The notes: generated by a model from the sequence alone, not told the origin. A stretch of DNA of 50,473 nucleotides from Acidobacteriota bacterium (GCA_013140775.1 JABFSA010000066.1:1-50473); one strand, 5' to 3'. Positions 8,932 to 16,457 are shown, counted from the stretch's first letter. Numbers and translations: made by a program.

Positions 8932-9705
8932 ATGGCAGACCTCTCAACACCACCGCTCTCCGGTCTGATGGTCCTGGTCACGGGGGCGTCGAGCGGCATC
9001 GGTCGCGCGATTGCGATCGCCTGTGCGCGGGCGGGAGCGGATGTCGCGTTGACCTATCGCGGCAACGAGCAGGGTGCTCGCGAGGTTGAACGCGAGATCG
9101 ATGCTCTTGGCCGTCGCGCTGTCGTCGTGCAATGCGACATCACCGATCAGGCGTCGATTCGAGCGCTGAGCAACGAGGCGCAGGCCTCCCTCGGCCGGAT
9201 CGACGTGTGGATCAACAACGCCGGTGCCGACATCCTGACCGGTAAAGGCGCCGAGCTCTCGCACCTCGAAAAGCTTGACCTGCTCCTGGCCGCGGACCTG
9301 CGTGGAACGATGGTCGCGTCGTGGCAGGCCGCGGAACTGCTCGGGGCGAACGCGAACGGTGGAGTCATCATCAACATGAGCTGGGACCATGTGCTCACCG
9401 GGATGGGCGGGAGCAATCCCGAGCTCTTTGCCGCGGTGAAGGGTGGCGTGCTTGCGTTCAGCAAGTCGCTCGCGCGGTCGCTCGCTCCACGCATACGCGT
9501 CAATGTCATCGCACCTGGCTGGATCGATACCGCGTTTGCATCCGCTGCCGGCGAGCGGCGACGGCACGCCGTCGCCGACGCGACACCGCTCAAACGGTGG
9601 GGCACACCAGACGACGTCGCGGGCGCCGTGGTGTTCCTGGCCTCACCTGCGGCCTCGTTCATGACAGGGCAGACGATTCTGGTTGGCGGGGGAGTGGTGA
9701 TGTAA
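8932..9705 (+). CDS. SDR-family protein with Phe replacing the catalytic Tyr
   Basis: A 257-residue short-chain dehydrogenase/reductase with an intact nucleotide-binding motif TGASSGIG (17-24) and NNAG (95-98). The catalytic YxxxK motif reads F166-A-A-V-K170, so the lysine is kept but the tyrosine is phenylalanine. Residues near the usual serine read NMSWDH (148-153). The C terminus (MTGQTILVGGG) is typical of FabG-like members. ATG 8932 is chosen because the Rossmann strand then starts at a normal distance; upstream ATGs at 8902-8908 are possible. Its neighbours are mfnB and a pterin dehydratase, suggesting a pterin-related substrate such as a dihydropterin reductase or a binding role. This is inference, and the lost Tyr argues against ordinary SDR chemistry. 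Confidence 0.8.
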   Translation: MADLSTPPLSGLMVLVTGASSGIGRAIAIACARAGADVALTYRGNEQGAREVEREIDALGRRAVVVQCDITDQASIRALSNEAQASLGRIDVWINNAGADILTGKGAELSHLEKLDLLLAADLRGTMVASWQAAELLGANANGGVIINMSWDHVLTGMGGSNPELFAAVKGGVLAFSKSLARSLAPRIRVNVIAPGWIDTAFASAAGERRRHAVADATPLKRWGTPDDVAGAVVFLASPAASFMTGQTILVGGGVVM

Positions 9706-9765
9706 GGCTCGGGATTCGGGACTCGGGGCTCGGGATTCGAAGTGCGACAGTGCGAGTGTGCGACG
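9706..9765. repeat. Low-complexity tandem GGGAYTC and GTGCGA islands
   Basis: Directly after the SDR stop come about five degenerate 7-bp units of the type GGGATTC/GGGACTC (9706-9739). A second island of GTGCGA units follows (9742-9764). The GTGCGA type recurs after larA at 47.9-48.0 kb. No coding potential is seen. Confidence 0.6.
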
Positions 9766-9791
9766 GTCGTAGTGCTCGCCTTTAGGCGAGC
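9766..9791. repeat. GTCGTAGTG-hairpin repeat, copy B
   Basis: GTCGTAGTG (9766-9774) is followed by a 7-bp stem GCTCGCC/GGCGAGC (9774-9780 and 9785-9791) with loop TTTA. It shares leader and architecture with copy A at 8161, but the stem sequence differs while pairing is kept, as in a structure-conserved repeat. It lies 21 bp before the start of the pterin dehydratase gene. Confidence 0.65.
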
Positions 9792-9812
9792 CGGAAACCA
9801 GGGGAGCTGTCT

Positions 9813-10175
9813 ATGGCTGAAAAAGAGGCGACGTACAACGAAGCGCAGATCGCGGAACGCCTGGCGGGTCTTCCCGGATGGTTTCTCGAGGGAGGCTGGA
9901 TCCGGCGTCACTACAAGACCGACGGGTGGCCGACGACGCTGATGTTGGTGACGACGATTGGCTACCTCGCCGAAGCGGCCTATCACCATCCGGACCTCGC
10001 GGTGACGTGGGGCCGGGTCACGGTGAAACTGTCCACGCACAGCGCTGGCGGGATTACTGACAAGGACTTCGATCTCGCGCGCAAGATCGAAGAGGTGGCG
10101 CTGTGGCGGCCTGCCGCGGGCGGAGCGCTCGACGGCACGCCGAACAAGTTCGTCCGCAGCGGCGATCCCCGCTGA
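9813..10175 (+). CDS. Pterin-4a-carbinolamine dehydratase family protein
   Basis: A 120-residue member of the PCD/DCoH family, which dehydrates 4a-hydroxytetrahydropterins. The diagnostic stretch is AEAAYHHPDLAVTW (about 52-65) followed by VTVKLSTHSAGGIT (about 69-82) and a D-x-D-LA-K-I helix, which give the family's histidine-rich active site. Length matches the usual 95-120 residues, with a short extra C-terminal tail. ATG 9813 follows a ribosome site GGGGAG. Dehydratases of this family accompany H4MPT genes in some methylotrophs, and no aromatic amino-acid hydroxylase is visible nearby, so a role in methanopterin-type pterin metabolism is more likely than phenylalanine hydroxylation. That role is an inference. 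Confidence 0.85.
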   Translation: MAEKEATYNEAQIAERLAGLPGWFLEGGWIRRHYKTDGWPTTLMLVTTIGYLAEAAYHHPDLAVTWGRVTVKLSTHSAGGITDKDFDLARKIEEVALWRPAAGGALDGTPNKFVRSGDPR

Positions 10176-10180
10176 TGGTC

Positions 10181-10217
10181 GCGCTCGCTCGATTGGAACC
10201 CGAGCGAGCGCAGTCGA
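10181..10217. repeat. 11-bp perfect hairpin with shared repeat core
   Basis: GCGCTCGCTCG (10181-10191) pairs perfectly with CGAGCGAGCGC (10201-10211) over a 9-nt loop, five bases after the dehydratase stop. The right side continues into CGAGCGCAGTCGA (10205-10217), the reverse complement, with one mismatch, of the loop sequence at 8104-8116. No T-run follows, so it is not a classic intrinsic terminator. Confidence 0.6.
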
Positions 10218-10257
10218 TATCGTGAACAGTGAACGACCAGCCGGCGCGACAGGCGTG

Positions 10258-11652
10258 ATGCCGAACCGAGTGCTGTTCGTCACCGGTCGGCTTGCCGAGC
10301 CAGCGCTGAATCGCACGCTGGCCGCGATGTCGTCCGGATTCGCGTACGACGTCGCGCCTCTCAAGATCACCGTGGCGGCGTTGATGACGACAGACTGGAT
10401 TGCGCGGTTCCTTGACGTGCCTGCCGGTACGGACCTCATTCTGATTCCCGGACTCTGCGAGGGTGACACTGCGGTGATTGCCGAGAAGGCGGGCGTTCGC
10501 GTGGAGAAGGGGCCGAAAGACCTGCGCGAAATACCCCGGTACTTTGGAAAGGCCGCTGCCGCGCGCGATTACGGCGACTGGGACATCGAGATTCTTGCCG
10601 AGATTAATAACGCCCCGCGTCTGACCAGACAGGCGATCAGGCAGGCCGCAGACTATTTCCGCGCGTCAGGCGCCGACGTGATCGATATCGGCTGCACACC
10701 GGGGCTGGCGTTTCCGGCGCTGAAGGAAGTCGTCCAGGAACTCGTGGGCGCAGGCATGCGCGTCAGTATCGACAGTTTCGAACCGGATGAAATCCGCGCC
10801 GCTGTCGCTGCTGGTGCCGAACTGGTGTTGAGCCTCAATGGTTCGAACATTGACGTGGCAAGGGATCTGGCCGGCACCAACGCCAGGGTCGTCGTCATTC
10901 CAGACCTTGGAGGATCGGTCGATACGCTCGACCCCAGCATCGAGATGCTGGAGCGCTTTGGAATTCGATACCTGATCGATCCGATTCTCGAACCGATCGG
11001 CCATGGCTTTGCGGCATCACTGGAGCGCTACGCGCAGACGCGCCGCCGTTATCCGCAGGCGGAGATGTTGATGGGCGTCGGTAACCTGACCGAGCTCACG
11101 GCAGCTGACACGACCGGCGTCAATGCGGTACTCATCGCGGTATGCCAGGAACTGGGGATCCGCGCGGTCCTGACGACAGAGGTCGCCCCCTGGACGCGTG
11201 GCGCGGTGCGCGAGATTGACGTGGCGCGCCGGTTGATGCACCACGCGGTGACGCGTCAGACAATCCCGAAGGGTGTGGACGATCGCTTGATCACCATCAA
11301 GGATCCGGTGGTGCTCTCGTTCACGGAGGACGAGTTGCGCGCGCTGCAGTCGCAGATCACCGATCCCAACTACCGGATTTTTGCGGACGCCAGCGCCATC
11401 ACTGTCCTGAACAACGAGCTGTTCGTCAGGGACACCGATATCCAGCGGATCTTTGCGAAGCTGCAGGTGGACGATCCGGCGCACGCTTTCTATCTGGGAA
11501 AGGAGCTCGCGCGCGCGAGTCTTGCGATGACGCTCGGAAAAACGTACCGGCAGGAAGGCGCGCTCGCGTGGGGCTACCTGACGCCGCCCGACGATGCACG
11601 GTCGGAGCACGTGAAACTGTCTGGAACCAAGAGCCGAGAGCCCAAAGCCTAG
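10258..11652 (+). CDS. Dihydropteroate synthase-like protein of H4MPT biosynthesis (DUF6513 type)
   Basis: A 464-residue protein with an N-terminal domain beginning VLFVTGRLAEPALNRTL, characteristic of the DHPS-related enzymes associated with methanopterin synthesis, then a TIM-barrel core. Core motifs include GADVIDIGCTPG (about residues 138-149), SIDSFEPDEI (about 172-181), LSLNGSN and GVGNLTELTAADT. It is proposed to join a hydroxymethyl-dihydropterin to the ribofuranosyl-aminobenzene unit made downstream. The start is ambiguous: ATG 10258 fits the family start, and GTG 10222 would add 12 residues. The final residues, KSREPKA, are read from a GAGCC-type low-complexity tract. It precedes pabB by 2 bp, so the genes are co-transcribed. 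Confidence 0.85.
   Translation: MPNRVLFVTGRLAEPALNRTLAAMSSGFAYDVAPLKITVAALMTTDWIARFLDVPAGTDLILIPGLCEGDTAVIAEKAGVRVEKGPKDLREIPRYFGKAAAARDYGDWDIEILAEINNAPRLTRQAIRQAADYFRASGADVIDIGCTPGLAFPALKEVVQELVGAGMRVSIDSFEPDEIRAAVAAGAELVLSLNGSNIDVARDLAGTNARVVVIPDLGGSVDTLDPSIEMLERFGIRYLIDPILEPIGHGFAASLERYAQTRRRYPQAEMLMGVGNLTELTAADTTGVNAVLIAVCQELGIRAVLTTEVAPWTRGAVREIDVARRLMHHAVTRQTIPKGVDDRLITIKDPVVLSFTEDELRALQSQITDPNYRIFADASAITVLNNELFVRDTDIQRIFAKLQVDDPAHAFYLGKELARASLAMTLGKTYRQEGALAWGYLTPPDDARSEHVKLSGTKSREPKA
11631..11650. repeat. GAGCC-type low-complexity tract
   Basis: GAGCCGAGAGCCCAAAGCCT forms the end of the dihydropteroate-synthase-like gene. A close relative, GAGCCCAGAGCCC, lies at 5-17 just before the MfnE-like start. 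Both look like intergenic filler captured into coding ends. Confidence 0.4.
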
Positions 11653-11654
11653 CC

Positions 11655-13142
11655 ATGTCTCTCCCCTTTGTGCCGTCTGTCGAGGCGCTCGTGCCCCCTC
11701 CGGATCCGGTTCGAAGTTGCGAGATGCTCGGCGCACTGCCGTACCGTCTGTTCCTCGATAGTGCCTCGCGCGACCCAAGCCTCGCGCGATATTCGTTTTT
11801 GACGGCGGATCCAGTCGCGGTCATTCGCAGCCGCGGATCCCGTACCGAATGGGTTGAACCGCTGAGCGGCAGGGAACATCCGGTTGCCGGAGACCCGCTC
11901 AGCGTCATTCGCGGGTTCCTCGCGCCCTTCGCGTCTCCTGGTGATCCCGACCTTCCTCCGTTTCAGGGCGGCGCTGCGGGCTTTCTCACGTACGACTGGG
12001 GACTGGAGCTCGAGCGGATGCGTGCGCCCTTGCACGACGACCTCGGCCTCGACGACGTGGTGATGGGTATCTACGACTGGGTGGTGGCCTGGGATCACGC
12101 CACGTCACGCGCGTGGTTGATCTCGACAGGCATACCCGAACAACAGCCGGCGGAGCGCAAGCGACGTGCGCAGACTCGCGCAGCAGAAGTGCTGGACCTC
12201 CTCAACGCGTCCACTCCACCCGCATCGAGCACTCTCGGCACTCTGGTTGAGCGTTCGCGCTCGAAGGACACTCCGCTGAAGTCTCATCTCATAAACGGGT
12301 GGTGGGATCCGCGTATCGCTGTCCGATCGTTGTTCACCCGCGATGGGTACGAGACGGCCGTCCAGCGCGTGCGCGACTACATTTGTGCGGGCGACATCTT
12401 CCAGGCAAACCTTTCACAGCGGTTTGAAGCGCCGCTCACCGAAACGCCGTGGGCGCTCTACCAACGCGTGCGAACCGTCAGTCCGACGCCGTTTGCCGCC
12501 TTCCTGGATTTTCCCGAGGCCGTCGTCCTCAGTGCGTCGCCCGAACGGTTCTTGCGCGTGGATCCGGCAGGTGTGGTCGAGACGAGGCCGATCAAGGGAA
12601 CGCGGCCTCGCGGGCTCGGGCCCGAGCACGATGCCGCGTTGGGGCAGGCGCTCGTGGAGAGTCCGAAGGATCGCGCGGAGAACCTGATGATCGTCGATCT
12701 CATGAGAAACGATCTGTCGCGCGTGTGCGCTCCGGGAACTGTGCGGGTCTCCGAGCTCTTTGCCCTCGAGCAATACGCAACCGTTCATCATCTGGTCTCG
12801 ACGATCGTCGGGCAGCTCGCGCCGGGCGCCGATGCGCTGGATCTGCTGAAGGCGGCGTTTCCTGGTGGCTCGATCACCGGTGCCCCCAAGGTGAGGGCGA
12901 TGGAGATCATCGCCGAACTGGAGCGGACCCGCCGCGGTGTCTACTGCGGATCGATCGCCTACTGGAGCGTCACCGGAGATCTCGATTCGAGTGTCGCGAT
13001 CCGCACCGCGGTCGCGCGCAACGGCCGCGTATACTTTAGTGCCGGCGGCGGCGTCGTGGCTGACTCGGATCCCGCCGAGGAGTATCAGGAGACGCTGGAT
13101 AAGGCCCGCGGCTTCATTGCGGCGCTCGCCGTGCCCGAATGA
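11655..13142 (+). CDS. pabB: Aminodeoxychorismate synthase component I
   Basis: A 495-residue chorismate-utilising enzyme that, with PabA-derived ammonia, makes 4-amino-4-deoxychorismate. The C-terminal catalytic domain shows QANLSQRF, SASPERFL, the diagnostic PIKGTRPR (the lysine marks PabB, where TrpE has PIAGT), MIVDLMRNDLSRVC and PGGSITGAPKVRAMEI. The N-terminal tryptophan-binding-like domain is present but diverged. ATG 11655 follows the upstream stop by 2 bp, and its stop overlaps the pabA start (ATGA), indicating translational coupling. Its place between the dihydropteroate-synthase-like and beta-RFAP-synthase genes suggests that its product feeds 4-aminobenzoate to tetrahydromethanopterin synthesis, and perhaps folate as well. 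Confidence 0.92.
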   Translation: MSLPFVPSVEALVPPPDPVRSCEMLGALPYRLFLDSASRDPSLARYSFLTADPVAVIRSRGSRTEWVEPLSGREHPVAGDPLSVIRGFLAPFASPGDPDLPPFQGGAAGFLTYDWGLELERMRAPLHDDLGLDDVVMGIYDWVVAWDHATSRAWLISTGIPEQQPAERKRRAQTRAAEVLDLLNASTPPASSTLGTLVERSRSKDTPLKSHLINGWWDPRIAVRSLFTRDGYETAVQRVRDYICAGDIFQANLSQRFEAPLTETPWALYQRVRTVSPTPFAAFLDFPEAVVLSASPERFLRVDPAGVVETRPIKGTRPRGLGPEHDAALGQALVESPKDRAENLMIVDLMRNDLSRVCAPGTVRVSELFALEQYATVHHLVSTIVGQLAPGADALDLLKAAFPGGSITGAPKVRAMEIIAELERTRRGVYCGSIAYWSVTGDLDSSVAIRTAVARNGRVYFSAGGGVVADSDPAEEYQETLDKARGFIAALAVPE

Positions 13143-13840
13143 TTCTCGTCATCGACAACTACGATTCGTTTGTCCACAACCTGGCGCGGTACGTGCGGGA
13201 ACTTGGCGAGGACGCGATCGTGCGGCGCAATGACGCGCTGTCGCTCGAGGAAGTCGCTGCGATTGCGCCCACTCACATCATCGTGTCACCAGGACCCTGC
13301 ACGCCGCGTGAAGCGGGAATCTCCACCGAACTCGTCCGCCGTTTCGGGCCGCATCTGCCGATCCTCGGCGTCTGCCTGGGGCATCAGTGCATCGGAGCGG
13401 CGTTCGGCGGGGTCATCGCAAGGGCAGGCCGGCCGGTTCATGGCAAGACGTCCTCTATTCGACATACAGGGACCGGTATCTTCGCCGGATTGCCCTCTCC
13501 CCTGAGAGCGGCGCGCTATCACTCACTCGTGATCGAGCCCGCGTCGCTGCCGGCTTCGCTTCGCGTCACTGCGACGGCGGAAGACGACGGCGAGATCATG
13601 GCTGTCGAGCACGTCACCTATCCCGTGATCGGTGTCCAGTTCCACCCCGAGTCGGCCGCCAGCGAGTACGGCTACGCATTGCTCGATCGGTTTTTACACG
13701 GAGTGTCAGCGCGCACGGCAGAGCTTCCGGTCCGGGCTGATGGTGCGCAAGAAGCCCCGCGCGGGTCGTGGTGGCGGCGCCGTGTGGACCAGGGCCCAGG
13801 CGGAGAATTCGTACCGCCCCCGGTGGAGCTCGTCCGATGA
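13139..13840 (+). CDS. pabA: Aminodeoxychorismate synthase glutamine amidotransferase
   Basis: A class I glutamine amidotransferase of 233 residues that releases ammonia from glutamine for PabB. The N terminus ILVIDNYDSFVHNL, the oxyanion strand SPGPCTPREAG (50-60), nucleophile C79 in GVCLGHQC, and H169/E171 in QFHPES complete the triad. After residue about 190 there is an extra 40-residue basic and proline-rich tail that is not part of the domain and overlaps the pabC start. The family cannot be split from TrpG by sequence alone, but coupling to a PIKGT-type pabB makes PabA the right call. It overlaps pabB by 4 bp and pabC by 4 bp. Confidence 0.92.
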   Translation: MILVIDNYDSFVHNLARYVRELGEDAIVRRNDALSLEEVAAIAPTHIIVSPGPCTPREAGISTELVRRFGPHLPILGVCLGHQCIGAAFGGVIARAGRPVHGKTSSIRHTGTGIFAGLPSPLRAARYHSLVIEPASLPASLRVTATAEDDGEIMAVEHVTYPVIGVQFHPESAASEYGYALLDRFLHGVSARTAELPVRADGAQEAPRGSWWRRRVDQGPGGEFVPPPVELVR

Positions 13841-14760
13841 CGTCGAGCGTCAATGCTGCAGGTGAAATAGTGCCTCCCGCTCCCGTGAGCGCCGAGCCAC
13901 TCGTGTGGGTGAACGGCGAGCCGCAGAAAGACGCTCGAGTCTCTGTCCACGATCGAGGCCTGACGCTGGCGGATGGTCTCTTCGAGACGCTCCACGTGAA
14001 GGGCGGGAACGCTTTTCGTCTCGATCGTCACCTCGCGCGTCTTGGCCGTGGCCTGGCGGCGATCGAAATTGCCTACCCCGTTGCGCTTGGTTCGTGGCTC
14101 GAGTTCGCCCTCACGAAGGCGTCCGTTCAAAGGTTCGGTGGAGAGGCAGGCCTTCGCATTACGGTGACACGAGGCGCGGGACCTGCTGGCGTGGGCATTC
14201 CGGCTGACGCAACGCCGACCGTGGTGATGACGCTCAGCGCCATGCCGAGATTCCCTGGGATCTACGAGAAGGGTCTTGCTGTGCACGTCGCGTCAGGACG
14301 TCGCAACGAACGCGCGATGACGGCTGGCCTGAAGACACTGGCCTATACCGACGCAGTTGCTGCACTTCTCGAGGCTCGGCGTGCCGGGGCCGACGAAGCG
14401 CTGTTCCTCGACACCGACGGACACTGTTCCGAAGCGACGGCGAGCAACCTGTTCATCTGGACCGGTTCTTCCCTGCTGACACCGCCGATGAGTTGCGGGG
14501 CACTGTCCGGCATCACGCGGGAGGCTGTCATTGAGCTGGCATCGACGAAGGGGCTGGAGACCGTCGAGCGCACTTGTACTTTGCAGGACCTCCTCGATGC
14601 GAGGGAGGCATTTCTCACGAGTTCGCTTCGGGGGCTGGCTCCGGTGGTTCGTGTCGGAGACGCCGCGATTGGCGCCGGCGTTCCGGGTGCCGTGACCGCG
14701 ACTCTGACGGCCGCGTATCGCGCGCTGGTCGATCGCGAGTGTGGAACCCTGACGGCATGA
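13837..14760 (+). CDS. pabC: Aminodeoxychorismate lyase (class IV aminotransferase)
   Basis: A PLP-dependent fold-type IV enzyme of 307 residues. The N-terminal WVNGEPQKDARVSVHDRGL and GLFETLHV blocks are typical. The PLP lysine is K166 in TAGLKTLAY, and the phosphate-binding EATASNLF follows near residue 198. Branched-chain or D-amino-acid aminotransferases share these features, so assignment as the lyase that converts aminodeoxychorismate to 4-aminobenzoate and pyruvate rests on its coupling to pabB and pabA. ATG 13837 overlaps the pabA stop, and its own stop overlaps the start of the DUF447 gene (ATGA). This four-gene chain of 4-bp overlaps implies one messenger. Confidence 0.85.
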   Translation: MTSSVNAAGEIVPPAPVSAEPLVWVNGEPQKDARVSVHDRGLTLADGLFETLHVKGGNAFRLDRHLARLGRGLAAIEIAYPVALGSWLEFALTKASVQRFGGEAGLRITVTRGAGPAGVGIPADATPTVVMTLSAMPRFPGIYEKGLAVHVASGRRNERAMTAGLKTLAYTDAVAALLEARRAGADEALFLDTDGHCSEATASNLFIWTGSSLLTPPMSCGALSGITREAVIELASTKGLETVERTCTLQDLLDAREAFLTSSLRGLAPVVRVGDAAIGAGVPGAVTATLTAAYRALVDRECGTLTA

Positions 14761-15329
14761 TTGTGGAAACGATCGTCACCAGCCTCGCCCTGGACGGCGC
14801 CGTGAACTGCGCCCCGATGGGCGTCGAGTGGGGAGACGACGGGATTGTCTTGAAGCCGTTTGTTGAAACGGCCACCTACCGGAATCTATTGGCGACGCAC
14901 TGTGCGGTCGTGAATCTCATCGATGATGTGCGCGTGTTTGCATGGGCGGCCATTTCAAATCCTTCATACACGACCGTGCCGGCGGAGACGATTCAGGGAG
15001 TCGTTCTCGCCGACTGCTGTTCGTGGCGCGAGGTTGCTGTGACGTCGATCGACAGTACGCCTCCTCGTTCGCGAATCGAGACCCGGGTGGTGCATCGCGG
15101 GGTAAGACGCGAGTTCATCGGCTTCAACCGCGCGCGTCACGCCGTGCTGGAGGCGGCGATCTACGCCACGAGGGTGAACCTTCTCCCTCGAACGTTCATC
15201 GACAGCGAGCTGGAGCGTCTGCAGGTGATCGTCGAGAAGACCGCCGGGCCTGCCGAAGTCGAGGCGATGAGGCTGCTCACCGACTACGTGCGTGCGGCTC
15301 CGGACCCTTTAGGGCCCGATCAGGAATAA
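14757..15329 (+). CDS. DUF447 protein linked to H4MPT genes
   Basis: A 190-residue DUF447 member. The N-terminal half looks like a flavin-reductase-type split barrel (IVETIVTSLALDG, NCAPMGVEW), and the C-terminal half is helical with the EFIGFNRARHAVLEAAIYATR block typical of the family. Members occur in archaea and in methylotrophic bacteria beside methanopterin genes. A role in that pathway, perhaps as a flavin-binding reductase, is suspected but not proven. ATG 14757 overlaps the pabC stop by 4 bp. The stop codon lies inside the left arm of the foldback repeat that separates it from the next gene, so the last few residues (GPDQE) are encoded by the repeat. Confidence 0.82.
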   Translation: MIVETIVTSLALDGAVNCAPMGVEWGDDGIVLKPFVETATYRNLLATHCAVVNLIDDVRVFAWAAISNPSYTTVPAETIQGVVLADCCSWREVAVTSIDSTPPRSRIETRVVHRGVRREFIGFNRARHAVLEAAIYATRVNLLPRTFIDSELERLQVIVEKTAGPAEVEAMRLLTDYVRAAPDPLGPDQE

Positions 15330-15469
15330 CTTGATCATCGTGGTCGCCGATGCATCCCGCCGGGCTGCGTTGCTCGTCGCTTACATACACTCGGCATGTG
15401 CGCTCCTCGCGCCTTGCCGGGCGGGCGCCTCGACGCCCACAATGACCAACTTATTCCTGACCGGACCCT
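15311..15469. mobile_element. MITE-like foldback element with 40-bp inverted arms
   Basis: Arms 15311-15350 and 15430-15469 are complementary at 33 of 40 positions, counted by eye, and enclose about 79 bp without coding potential. Similarity decays gradually further inward. No transposase is present. The left arm covers the stop codon of the DUF447 gene, and the right arm ends 11 bp before the beta-RFAP synthase start, so the element interrupts an otherwise tightly overlapped operon. Target-site duplications are not obvious. It could instead be a large attenuator hairpin. Confidence 0.6.
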
Positions 15470-15479
15470 TAGCGCCCAG

Positions 15480-16457
15480 ATGAGAGATTCGCAGGAGGTG
15501 TTCGTCGAGACGGCGGCACGTCTGCACTTCGGCGTGCTCGATCTGCGTGGAGCGAGTGGCCGGTGGTTTGGCGGAATCGGTGCGGCGGCTCCCGGGCCGA
15601 CGCTGCTCGTGTCGGCGGCGGCGGGAGAGCGACTGGAAGCGGAGGGTTCAGACGCCCATCGCGCCCTTGATTACGCGCGGCGGTTTGTCGCGCACTACGG
15701 TTTGCGCGGCGGGGCCCGAATCCGTGTGCATCGCGCCTTGCCGACGCACTCAGGTCTCGGGTCGGGTACGCAGATGGCTCTGGCCGTGGGGCGCGCTATT
15801 GCCGAACTGCATGGCCTCGACATCGATGCGCCCGGGCTTGCGCGTGCGGTTGGACGGGCGCGGCGCTCGGCGGTGGGCACCTGGACGTTTGCCGGTGGGG
15901 GGCTGGTTGTGGACGGCGGGCGCCACACCGGGCGCGATCAAGGGGGGCCGCTTCTGGCGCGATTGCCGTTCCCGGCCTCGTGGCGGTGCGTGCTCGCCGT
16001 GCCCGAAGCGAAGCCGGGTGTCAGCGGCCTGGACGAGCAGGCCGCATTTGAGTCACTGCCGACGCCATCTGATCGGGACGTCGAAGGTGTCGCCCACCTC
16101 GTGCTCATGTCGCTGCTGCCGGCTGTAGCGGACGCGGACATCGGAGCGTTCGGCGACGCGCTCGGCCGCATTCAGGAGATCACCGGGCGCTGGTTTGCAC
16201 CTGTTCAGGGCGGGTCTTTTGCACCCGGAGCCAGCGAGACGCTGATCCATCGCATGCGTGATCACGGTGCGCATGGCGTTGGACAGAGCTCGTGGGGACC
16301 CGCGGTCTACGGGATCGTCGAGGGAGCCGAGGCTGGGACGCGTTTGGCGGACCTGCTGCGTGCCTCAGCGGACCATCCGTGCGTGGTTTACGAGGGCGCC
16401 TTTCCTCGACACGGCGCGCGCATTCGTCGAGCGCTGCCGCCCGATCTGGTTGTTTGA
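15480..16457 (+). CDS. Beta-ribofuranosylaminobenzene 5'-phosphate synthase-like GHMP protein
   Basis: A 325-residue GHMP-superfamily protein matching beta-RFAP synthase, which condenses 4-aminobenzoate with PRPP and releases CO2 in the first committed step of tetrahydromethanopterin synthesis. Family features are ARLHFGVLDL near the N terminus, the GHMP loop PTHSGLGSGTQMALAVGRA at about 88-106, GTWTFAGGGLVVDGG, and GVGQSSWGPAVYG near residue 265. ATG 15480 is chosen because the conserved N terminus begins right there. The frame is open upstream only through the foldback repeat, and no Shine-Dalgarno sequence is evident. It is the last gene of the cofactor operon, and a promoter for the next gene overlaps its stop. 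Confidence 0.88.
   Translation: MRDSQEVFVETAARLHFGVLDLRGASGRWFGGIGAAAPGPTLLVSAAAGERLEAEGSDAHRALDYARRFVAHYGLRGGARIRVHRALPTHSGLGSGTQMALAVGRAIAELHGLDIDAPGLARAVGRARRSAVGTWTFAGGGLVVDGGRHTGRDQGGPLLARLPFPASWRCVLAVPEAKPGVSGLDEQAAFESLPTPSDRDVEGVAHLVLMSLLPAVADADIGAFGDALGRIQEITGRWFAPVQGGSFAPGASETLIHRMRDHGAHGVGQSSWGPAVYGIVEGAEAGTRLADLLRASADHPCVVYEGAFPRHGARIRRALPPDLVV

Noticed and set aside
9147..10469. 440-codon minus-strand frame across the SDR, PCD and DHPS-like genes
   Set aside because: It crosses three genes with clear conserved domains and contains repeat-derived low-complexity sequence.
11655..13840. Anthranilate synthase (TrpE/TrpG) instead of PabB/PabA
   Set aside because: PabB carries the PIKGT lysine where TrpE has alanine, pabC is coupled to it, and no trp genes adjoin.
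15311..15469. Rho-independent terminator inside the cofactor operon
   Set aside because: The arms are long and the loop large, there is no T-run, and the next gene continues the same pathway. A foldback repeat fits better.
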